This document shows, piece after piece, positions 7,543 through 13,595 of a stretch of 13,595 nucleotides of DNA. Under the pieces are notes generated by a model. That model ran no database searches. It saw only the letters and a program-made list of their open reading frames with translations, and was not told where the DNA came from. The DNA is from Desulfobulbaceae bacterium (GTDB taxonomy: Bacteria; Desulfobacterota; Desulfobulbia; Desulfobulbales; SURF-16). Position 1 is the stretch's first letter. Every line of letters starts with the position of its first letter. The DNA is taken from NCBI GenBank assembly GCA_024763495.1, contig JANTFJ010000024.1, positions 1-13,595 on the forward strand, in the 5' to 3' direction. The translations under genes were made by a program, and so were the position numbers.

Positions 7543-8775
7543 ATGGCGCGGGAAGAAAGAGGCGAACTGGTAGTAGGGCTTGATATCGGCACGACAAAAA
7601 TTTGCGCGGTTGTTGGTGAGGTGTTCAAGGATCATATTGATATAATCGGTGTGGGAGCTCATCCTTCAGTAGGGTTGCGTAAAGGTGTGGTCGTGAATAT
7701 CGAGAGTACTGTGCAGTCAATCCGCAAGGCGGTTGATGACGCGGAAAATATGGCTGACTGCGAGATAAGCTCAGTCTATGTCGGCATTGCCGGCAGCCAT
7801 GTTAAAGGTTTCAACAGTCATGGCCTGATTCCTCTTCGCCATAAGGAAATTATTCAGGGTGATATTGAGCAGGTTGTTTATGCTGCCAAATCTGTGGCAA
7901 TTTCCCAGGATCAGGAGATAATTCACGTTTTGCCCCAGCATTTTATGGTGGATTCTCAGGGGGGAATTCAGGATCCGACCGGAATGACCGGGGTCAGGCT
8001 TGAAGCGGATGTGCATATTGTTACCGGAGCGGCAACAGCGGTTCATAATATTATTAAATGCTGCAATCGAGCCGGACTGGAAGTTGATGAAATTGTCCTG
8101 GAACCTATTGCCTCGGCAGAGGCGGTTTTAACCCCGGAGGAAATAGAACTGGGAGTGGCGCTGCTCGACATCGGCGGCGGCACCTCTGATCTGGCGGTAT
8201 TTGCTGATGGCTGTATTCGTCAGACCTTTGTCCTCGGGATTGGCGGTCACAACCTAACTAACGATCTTTCCATCGGTTTGCGGACTCCATTAAAAAAAGC
8301 GGAACAGTTAAAAGAAAAATTCGGCTGTGCCATTGCTTCAATGATTGATAAGGATCAGGCCATTGATGTACCCAGTGTCGGGGGCCGGAGGTCGCGCAAG
8401 TTGTCCCAGCGGGTTATGGGGGAGATCCTTGAGCCCAGGGTTGAAGAACTTTTGTCTTTGATAAACCAGGAATTGTTTGAGTCGGATAATAAAGATTATA
8501 TTACTGCCGGGCTTGTACTTACCGGCGGTACGGCCATGCTTGACAGGATGGTTGATCTGGCAGAGCAGATTTTTGACCTGCCGGTGCGGATAGGTTATCC
8601 CATGCATGTTGGTGGAATAACCGATATTGTTTCAACCCCGCAATGCGCTACCGGCGTGGGACTTGTCCTGTTTGGCGCCAAGCATGAGTCTCCGCGTTCT
8701 TTTAAGGGTAGTGATGAGCGGTTGATAGGGCGGATGGCCAGAGGGCTTAAGGGATTATTCGGCAAGATTATGTGA
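7543..8775 (+). CDS. ftsA: FtsA, actin-like cell division protein
   Basis: Actin-fold ATPase that tethers FtsZ to the inner membrane and recruits later divisome proteins. It is 410 residues, as expected. ATP-binding motifs: phosphate 1 LDIGTTKICAVVGE (13-26), phosphate 2 LLDIGGGTSDLAVF, and the adenosine motif LVLTGGTAML. Between them is the FtsA-specific SHS2 (1C) region, from about residue 85, with VYVGIAGSHVKGFNS. The C-terminus ends in a basic amphipathic helix (GRMARGLKGLFGKIM) typical of the membrane-targeting sequence. The gap to ftsQ is 52 bases, with a weak purine-rich ribosome site (AGTAGAG) before the ATG. The gap to ftsZ is 122 bases, longer than elsewhere in the cluster. Confidence 0.97.
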   Translation: MAREERGELVVGLDIGTTKICAVVGEVFKDHIDIIGVGAHPSVGLRKGVVVNIESTVQSIRKAVDDAENMADCEISSVYVGIAGSHVKGFNSHGLIPLRHKEIIQGDIEQVVYAAKSVAISQDQEIIHVLPQHFMVDSQGGIQDPTGMTGVRLEADVHIVTGAATAVHNIIKCCNRAGLEVDEIVLEPIASAEAVLTPEEIELGVALLDIGGGTSDLAVFADGCIRQTFVLGIGGHNLTNDLSIGLRTPLKKAEQLKEKFGCAIASMIDKDQAIDVPSVGGRRSRKLSQRVMGEILEPRVEELLSLINQELFESDNKDYITAGLVLTGGTAMLDRMVDLAEQIFDLPVRIGYPMHVGGITDIVSTPQCATGVGLVLFGAKHESPRSFKGSDERLIGRMARGLKGLFGKIM

Positions 8776-8812
8776 TAGCGCTTAATATAAAATAGAGCTC
8801 AATATAAAATAG
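8776..8812 (+). repeat. Two-unit AT-rich 17-bp tandem repeat after ftsA
   Basis: Directly after the ftsA stop come two copies of a 17-base unit: TAGCGCTTAATATAAAA (8776-8792) and TAGAGCTCAATATAAAA (8793-8809), matching at 15 of 17 positions and followed by another TAG. The rest of the gap to ftsZ (8813-8897) is AT-rich. It could carry a promoter, for example TTGCTG, 17 bases, AAATAT, but this is weak. I see no terminator. The unit might be an operator-like site controlling ftsZ separately from the upstream genes, or simple slippage. Confidence 0.6.
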
Positions 8813-8897
8813 GATGGAAATCATTTGCTGTCTTGAAGGTTAAAGGAAAATATTGTAGTTTTTGAATAGCTCATTGTGGCACAGGGGAGAGTTGGCG

Positions 8898-10064
8898 ATG
8901 GAGTTTAAAATAGCGGAAACAGTTTCGCGGGCCCGGATAAAGGTTGTCGGCGTTGGCGGTGGCGGTGGTAATGCGGTTAATACCATGGTTGAGAACAAGC
9001 TCCAGGGGATTGAGTTTGTTTCAGCTAATACCGATTTGCAGGCTCTGGAAAGTTCTTGCGCGGATATTCGACTCCAGCTCGGAGTTACCTGCAGCAAGGG
9101 ACTGGGAGCCGGAGCAAATCCTGAACTGGGACGGGAATCGGCTGAGGAGAGTATTGACGATCTGCGCGAAGCCTTAAAAGACAGTGAGATGGTATTTGTC
9201 ACTGCTGGACTGGGCGGCGGCACCGGCACCGGCGCCGCGCCGGTAATTGCCCGGCTCAGTAAAGAACTTGGGGCGCTGACCGTGGGGGTTGTGACCAAGC
9301 CTTTTGTCTTCGAGGGCCGGCAGCGGATGAAGAATGCCGAGGCGGGCTGGGAGCAGCTTAAAAAATATGTTGACACTATCATAACCATTCCTAATGATCG
9401 TATTCTCACCCTGACCCAGAAAAATACTACGTTTCTGTCTGGAATGAAGTTGGCCGATGATGTCCTTGTCCAGGCGGTTAAGGGTATTACTGATTTGATT
9501 AACCTGCCCGGTTACATTAATCCTGATTTTGCCGATGTTAAGGCTGTTATGAATCAAATGGGGCCTGCCCTGATGGGAGCGGGTACCGGCGTTGGTGAAA
9601 ATCGGGCTGTTGAGGCGGTTAATATGGCTGTTGCCAGCCCGCTTTTGCAGGATATCAGTATTGCGGGGGCCAAGGCTGCCCTGGTGAACATTTCGGCCCG
9701 TAAAGATTTGCTTACCCTGGCTGAGGTAACTGAGGCTACCAGTAAAATTTATGATGAAGTGCATGATGACGCCAAAATAATTTTAGGGGTTATTTTTGAC
9801 GAGGAGCTGGGTGATGAGTTGAGGGTAACCGTAGTGGCAACCGGAATTAAGACTGATGAAGAGCTTGAGCCGCTGCCGGATAAGATTACCTCATTAAGTC
9901 CTCGGAAAGAGGTTGAGGAACAAACTGAGCCACTGGTAGAAAAAGAGACAAAAGTGGTAAATGGTTCAAATTTTTTCCCTAAGTCGAGAAAGCCTTATGG
10001 GCCGAATATTGAAGATGAAGACGCCTTGGATGAGCCTACTTTCCTGCGTAAAAATGCGAATTGA
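8898..10064 (+). CDS. ftsZ: FtsZ, tubulin-like division GTPase
   Basis: GTPase that polymerises at midcell to form the Z ring. With the ATG at 8898 it is 388 residues. The start is chosen because the family begins close to the ARIKVVGVGGGG nucleotide-binding strand; the frame is open to a TTG at 8862, but those 12 codons are not FtsZ-like, and GGGAGAG lies at 8885-8891. Motifs: GGGGGNAVN (T1), the tubulin signature GGGTGTG at about 106-112, NPDFADVK (T7 synergy loop, N208, D210, D213) and the C-terminal GTPase-associated domain to about 317. A charged flexible linker (about 320-370) leads to the conserved C-terminal peptide LDEPTFLRKNAN (377-388), which binds FtsA and other partners. Confidence 0.98.
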   Translation: MEFKIAETVSRARIKVVGVGGGGGNAVNTMVENKLQGIEFVSANTDLQALESSCADIRLQLGVTCSKGLGAGANPELGRESAEESIDDLREALKDSEMVFVTAGLGGGTGTGAAPVIARLSKELGALTVGVVTKPFVFEGRQRMKNAEAGWEQLKKYVDTIITIPNDRILTLTQKNTTFLSGMKLADDVLVQAVKGITDLINLPGYINPDFADVKAVMNQMGPALMGAGTGVGENRAVEAVNMAVASPLLQDISIAGAKAALVNISARKDLLTLAEVTEATSKIYDEVHDDAKIILGVIFDEELGDELRVTVVATGIKTDEELEPLPDKITSLSPRKEVEEQTEPLVEKETKVVNGSNFFPKSRKPYGPNIEDEDALDEPTFLRKNAN

Positions 10065-10100
10065 CAGTGATTAGAGTTTTTTCCCGCAAGCTGAAGGCTG

Positions 10101-11846
10101 ATGGTTTTTTGCCCAATTTTGCCTAAATCAAAACAAGACAACAGGCTGTCTCGCGAAACAGGAGGCTGGCGGAAAAAGTGGACCTCCATGATTCCAATGG
10201 CCCTGGTTTTCCCCAATGTCTATCGCCTGGGTATGGCGAATTTGGGTTTCCAGATTGTCTATGATATCTTAAACCGTCATCCGGATATTGTCTGTGAGCG
10301 TGTTTTCCTGCCGGAAATTTCCGCGCGTCCCCTTTCTCTTGAGTCTCGCCATCCCCTGACCGATTTTCCTTTTGTCTTCTTTTCCGTCAGTTTTGAACAG
10401 GATTTTCCTGATCTGGTCAGGATTATTCTTTTATCTGGTATTTTGCCTATGGCTGCTGACCGGGCATCTGCTGGAGGAGTAACACCTGGTAATCCCCTGG
10501 TTGTCTGTGGCGGAGTCGCGACTTTTATAAATCCCGAACCGCTGGCCCCCTTTATAGATCTATTTGTTGTCGGCGAGGCTGAAGCGGTTCTTCCCGAATT
10601 AAGTGATTGGCTGGCTCGGGCTGACAAAAATCTGCTGGCTGACAGAAAGGCGCTTCTTGAAGAAATTGCGGCCCGGTTCCCCGGCTGTTATTCTCCGGGT
10701 TTTTACCAGCCCTGTTATAACGCGGATGGCAGTTTGTCAGGGGTTGAAGTCACGGACAATCTGCCGAAACGGATAAAAAAGGTTTTTCTGGAAGATCAGG
10801 AAGTGGCAGGTCATTCGCGGATTTTGACTCCTGAGGCGGAATTTTCTGATCTCTACCTGGCTGAACTGGGCCGGGGATGCAGCCGGGGCTGCCGGTTCTG
10901 CGCGGCCGGTTTTGTCTATCGTCCCCCCCGGCTCTGGTCGGCTGGGGCTATTATAAAAGCTCTGGCTGAGAGGCCGGAGGCCATAAAAAGAATTGGCCTG
11001 CTTGGTATGGAGATGGCCAGGCCCGATGACCTGGCCGCTGTTTCCCGTTATCTCCTGCAGGAATCCTGTTCCCTGTCTTTTTCTTCCCTGCGGGCTGATG
11101 CCATTGGCCCGGAGTTAATTACCCTGTTGCGCAAGAGCGGCCTGAAAAGCGCGGCAATTGCCCCTGATGGAGCTTCAGAACGGCTGCGGTCTGTAATTAA
11201 CAAGGGATTGAGCGAGGATGATTTGCTCTGGGCCGCTGAAATGCTGGTCGGGGCTGGAGTTATGAATCTTAAACTTTATTTTATGATCGGCCTGCCTACT
11301 GAAAATTGGGATGATCTAAATGAATTAGTTGAATTAACAGGAAAAATTAAAAAAATTATTCTGGCTATGGGCCGCAAGAATAAAAAACTGGCTAATATCC
11401 TTTTAAGTGTTAACCCTTTTGTTCCCAAGGCCTGGACTCCTTTTCAATATTCAGCCTTTGCTGAAATCGCCGCAATAAAGAAAAAGATAAAATTTATTCG
11501 GCAGCAATGCGGCAGCCGGGCAAATATAAGAATCAGTGTTGATAAACCGGAAAATGTTTTCTTCCAGGCCATGCTGGCCAAAGGTGATCGCCGATTGGCT
11601 GAGGTATTGCTGGAGCTGGCCGGGAGGAGCCGCAACTGGCAGCATGTCTGCCGTGACCAGGGAATTGACCCTGCCTGGTATGCCGTGCGGACGCGGGAGC
11701 GGGATGAGATATTTCCCTGGGATATTATCGATCCGGGAGTAAGTCGGGATTATCTCTGGCATGAGTACCGGAAAGGGCTTAATGCCGAGACAACCGTAAA
11801 GTGCGATACCGCGAAATGTAAACGTTGCGGAGTCTGTAATGGATAA
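10101..11846 (+). CDS. Radical SAM protein with C-terminal Cys cluster, function unknown
   Basis: A 581-residue protein. The N-terminal part (about 32-180) looks like a B12-binding-like Rossmann region (ALVFPNVYRLGMANLG, VVCGGVATFINPEPL, DLFVVGEAE). The radical SAM core follows, with the [4Fe-4S]/SAM motif C260-x3-C264-x2-C267 (GCSRGCRFC), the LRADAI and PDGASERLRSVINKG stretches and FMIGLPTE typical of the barrel. The extreme C-terminus has four cysteines (C568, C573, C576, C579 in CDTAKCKRCGVC) that may bind a second cluster or zinc. This architecture resembles the uncharacterised radical SAM family whose Gram-positive relatives pair with a DUF2344 protein (TIGR03960-like); I assign it from memory only, and the substrate is unknown. 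It lies 36 bases after ftsZ and its end overlaps the kinase gene by 8 bases, so it is likely co-transcribed. The ATG has AAGG only about 3 bases upstream. Confidence 0.85.
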   Translation: MVFCPILPKSKQDNRLSRETGGWRKKWTSMIPMALVFPNVYRLGMANLGFQIVYDILNRHPDIVCERVFLPEISARPLSLESRHPLTDFPFVFFSVSFEQDFPDLVRIILLSGILPMAADRASAGGVTPGNPLVVCGGVATFINPEPLAPFIDLFVVGEAEAVLPELSDWLARADKNLLADRKALLEEIAARFPGCYSPGFYQPCYNADGSLSGVEVTDNLPKRIKKVFLEDQEVAGHSRILTPEAEFSDLYLAELGRGCSRGCRFCAAGFVYRPPRLWSAGAIIKALAERPEAIKRIGLLGMEMARPDDLAAVSRYLLQESCSLSFSSLRADAIGPELITLLRKSGLKSAAIAPDGASERLRSVINKGLSEDDLLWAAEMLVGAGVMNLKLYFMIGLPTENWDDLNELVELTGKIKKIILAMGRKNKKLANILLSVNPFVPKAWTPFQYSAFAEIAAIKKKIKFIRQQCGSRANIRISVDKPENVFFQAMLAKGDRRLAEVLLELAGRSRNWQHVCRDQGIDPAWYAVRTRERDEIFPWDIIDPGVSRDYLWHEYRKGLNAETTVKCDTAKCKRCGVCNG

Positions 11847-13263
11847 TGATTCTTCAGCCCTGGTCAACCTTAAACCATTTCGACTGGTCAAGTTTTTTTC
11901 TTTTACCAGCCTGGCGGTTATCCTTGTTTCGACCCTGGCCCTGACCTGGATGCTTTCCAATCGTGCCAAGAGCGTCCTGCTCTATCGCAGTGAGGGCTAT
12001 GCCAAGGTTTTTGCCGAGAATCTAAGCCATCAGATTTCCCTGCGTTTCCTGTTGCCCATGGATAAACGCTACGGCCAGATTTCCCTGCGGAATCCGCAAC
12101 AGTTTAAATTGCTGGATGATGTGGTGAAAAATACAATTCACGGCATGAAAATAAACACGGTGACCATTTACGGGGTTAAAAGTAATGTAGTGTCGTACAG
12201 CACTGTTGAAGAAAGGGTTGGCCGCAAGGGACTGGGCGGGGCTGAATATGATCTGGCCTTAAAGGGCCGGAGCAGTTCCAGGGTGGCTGGAGATGCCTCG
12301 CTGGTGAATCTGCTGCCCATTGCCGAGCCGGTTTCCTGCCGGGTTATCACCTATGTACCCATGCGTCTGGGCAAACCATTTACCAGGGATACCAGTTACG
12401 TGGTGGGCGTACTGGAGATAGAGCAGGATATTGCCGACGACCTTGAGTCAATTATCCGTCTCCAGGGTACCATTATTTCTACTTCCGTATTGGTTATGAC
12501 CGGCCTTTTTATTGCTTTGCGTTTTTTGGTGGCTCGGGCTGATTCAATTATCGAGGCCAGGGCTGTGGAAAGGCGGCGGTTGGAGAAAAAACTTGATCAG
12601 GCTGAACGGCTGGCCAGTCTGGGCAAGATGGTGGCCTCGGTTGCCCATGAGATAAAAAACCCCCTGGGTATTGTCCGCAGCACTGCGGAGATATTAAAAA
12701 AAAGGCTGGAGGAAATAGCGCCCGGCAATGAACAACTGGCCGGAATTATAGTTGAAGAAACCTCCAGGCTGGATCGGGTAGTACGGGAGTTTCTCGATTT
12801 TGCCCGGCCCAGTGAACCGCGAATGGAAACGCTTGATCTGAATAAAATTGTCGAGCGGATTATAGCGTTTGTTCAGCCGGATTTAGCGGCCCATGATATT
12901 GAAGTCAAGCTCGAGCTGGATAATGTTATCAGGATAAAAGGGGATGGTGATCAGTTATACCGCGCCCTGCTTAATATTGTCATGAACAGTATTCAGGCCA
13001 TGGAGGAGGGCGGAAAACTGGCGGTTCGCAGTCGATCTGCCGGAAACAGGGCTGTTCTAGAAATCAGTGACAACGGCAGCGGCATGGAAGAGGCAGTGCA
13101 GGACCAGGTTTTTCAGGCTTTTTATACCACCAAGAGCCGGGGAACCGGCCTGGGGCTGGCGATTGTCAAGAATATCCTTGACCGTCACCAGACTGAAATT
13201 GATATTACCAGTGCGGCAGGCAAGGGAACCACTTTTGCCATTAGTTTTGCGGTGGATAGTTAA
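11839..13263 (+). CDS. Membrane sensor histidine kinase, NtrB/ZraS-like
   Basis: A 474-residue two-component sensor. A first membrane segment at about 20-40 and a second at about 211-232 bracket a periplasmic sensor region of about 170 residues (no recognised domain; possibly Cache-like). The cytoplasmic part has a helical linker (about 233-258) and the HisKA domain, with phospho-acceptor H270 in ASVAHEIKNPLG. The HATPase domain has N383 in the N box (LNIVMNSIQAM), G1 DNGSG (411-415), an F box around FQAFYTTK and G2 GTGLGL (435-440). All catalytic motifs are intact. Such kinases usually work with a sigma54-type response regulator, but none is in the window: the gene is followed by a repeat and a convergent gene. 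The coding start overlaps the radical SAM gene by 8 bases. The stimulus is not predictable from the sequence. Confidence 0.93.
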   Translation: MDNDSSALVNLKPFRLVKFFSFTSLAVILVSTLALTWMLSNRAKSVLLYRSEGYAKVFAENLSHQISLRFLLPMDKRYGQISLRNPQQFKLLDDVVKNTIHGMKINTVTIYGVKSNVVSYSTVEERVGRKGLGGAEYDLALKGRSSSRVAGDASLVNLLPIAEPVSCRVITYVPMRLGKPFTRDTSYVVGVLEIEQDIADDLESIIRLQGTIISTSVLVMTGLFIALRFLVARADSIIEARAVERRRLEKKLDQAERLASLGKMVASVAHEIKNPLGIVRSTAEILKKRLEEIAPGNEQLAGIIVEETSRLDRVVREFLDFARPSEPRMETLDLNKIVERIIAFVQPDLAAHDIEVKLELDNVIRIKGDGDQLYRALLNIVMNSIQAMEEGGKLAVRSRSAGNRAVLEISDNGSGMEEAVQDQVFQAFYTTKSRGTGLGLAIVKNILDRHQTEIDITSAAGKGTTFAISFAVDS

Positions 13264-13328
13264 AGATGTGCCCTGTTTTCTTGAAAACCGAATAAAATGG
13301 TCGGCGCTGGTTGCACAGTAAACATATA

Positions 13329-13435
13329 GTAAGCGCTCCATGAACACCACCATGCACATGCTTCAACCCCATGATATACCGATGTATTATTGCAGAGCGT
13401 GGAACAAGCGCATGGCGGCGTCCTGAATCCCTTAC
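13329..13435. repeat. Imperfect palindromic element, copy B
   Basis: Second copy of the element at 33-141, inverted relative to it. It starts GTAAGCGCTCC and ends CCTTAC, and keeps the loop core GATATACCGATGTATTAT. Its own arms pair imperfectly after one gap, so it is also a palindrome. Compared with copy A it lacks a base after GATATACC and has diverged in the arms. The + strand ATG at 13340 opens only 28 codons and stops at 13426. The remaining bases from 13264 to 13328 hold a 6-bp GTTTTC/GAAAAC hairpin (13275-13288) without a T tract and nothing else I recognise. Confidence 0.7.
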
Positions 13436-13470
13436 CGTTATGGGAGTGTTCTTTATTGAGCGCTATCCAC

Positions 13471-13595
13471 TTATTCTTTTCCCAGCTTCTTAGCCAGCTG
13501 ATCCCGCTCAGCCTTTAACTGTTCATAAACTTTTTCCGCTTCTTTTTCCTTGTCGCCCCGTTTGGCCTCAATTTCTTTTGCTTTTTCTTTGATCA
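13471..13595 (-). CDS. C-terminal end of a charged coiled-coil protein (partial)
   Basis: On the minus strand the frame is open from the window edge to a TAA whose complement is 13471-13473, giving the last 40 residues of a protein. They are almost entirely Lys, Glu, Ala, Gln and Arg, with regular Ile/Val/Leu spacing (KEAEKVYEQLKAERDQLAKK), typical of an alpha-helical coiled coil ending in KKLGKE. Neither the family nor the full length can be seen because the gene runs off the window. It is convergent with the histidine kinase gene, with the palindromic repeat between them. The skewed composition and uninterrupted frame make it plausible, but a charged low-complexity stretch can arise by chance. 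Confidence 0.5.
   Translation of the reverse strand, partial: IKEKAKEIEAKRGDKEKEAEKVYEQLKAERDQLAKKLGKE

Noticed and set aside
8862..8897. N-terminal extension of FtsZ from a TTG at 8862
   Set aside because: The 12 residues do not resemble FtsZ, and the ATG at 8898 with a GGGAGAG upstream fits the family start.
8840..9409. Long minus-strand open frame across ftsZ (and similar ones opposite murC, ftsQ and ftsZ)
   Set aside because: They are antisense to clear genes with intact motifs, and their translations have no recognisable domain.
13275..13288. GTTTTC/GAAAAC hairpin after the kinase gene as a terminator
   Set aside because: The stem is 6 AT-rich pairs with a 2-base loop and no following T tract, too weak to call.

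Overview
The window carries a division and cell wall (dcw) gene cluster, all on the + strand. The order is mraY, murD, a small zinc-ribbon ORF, murG, murC, murB, ftsQ, ftsA, ftsZ, a radical SAM protein gene and a membrane sensor histidine kinase gene. The organism is a Gram-negative-type bacterium of moderate GC. The ftsQ-ftsA-ftsZ order, the downstream radical SAM and NtrB/ZraS-like kinase pair, and the many short palindromic intergenic elements suggest a member of the Desulfobacterota (old Deltaproteobacteria). This placement is an inference, not a proof.

Layout: 1-154 holds a large imperfect palindromic element (33-141) that stops 13 bases before mraY. mraY (155-1234) is followed by a 168-bp gap with a long inverted repeat of AGAGGACAG-type purine units that runs up to the murD start. 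murD, a 66-codon Cys4 zinc-ribbon ORF and murG are tightly coupled (4-base overlap, then zero spacing). A 158-bp element with 16-bp terminal inverted repeats fills the murG-murC junction and contains both the murG stop and the apparent murC start. murC, murB and ftsQ overlap by 4 bases each. ftsA and ftsZ follow after gaps of 52 and 122 bases. The radical SAM gene begins 36 bases after ftsZ and overlaps the kinase gene by 8 bases. Beyond the kinase lies a second copy of the 33-141 palindrome (13329-13435), then the 3' end of a minus-strand gene for a lysine- and glutamate-rich coiled coil.

How the genes work together: MurB, MurC and MurD are cytoplasmic steps of UDP-MurNAc-peptide synthesis. 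MraY moves the precursor to undecaprenyl phosphate (lipid I) and MurG adds GlcNAc (lipid II). FtsQ, FtsA and FtsZ build the septal machinery that uses lipid II. murE, murF, ddl and ftsW, often part of such clusters, are not in the window. ftsW is missing from its classical place between murD and murG, where the zinc-ribbon ORF now sits.

The most interesting points are that ftsW-for-zinc-ribbon replacement, the three kinds of palindromic element in or around an essential operon (one supplying stop and start codons), and the uncharacterised radical SAM protein with a C-terminal Cys cluster beside ftsZ. I see no clear defence system, CRISPR array, RNA gene or intact transposase.
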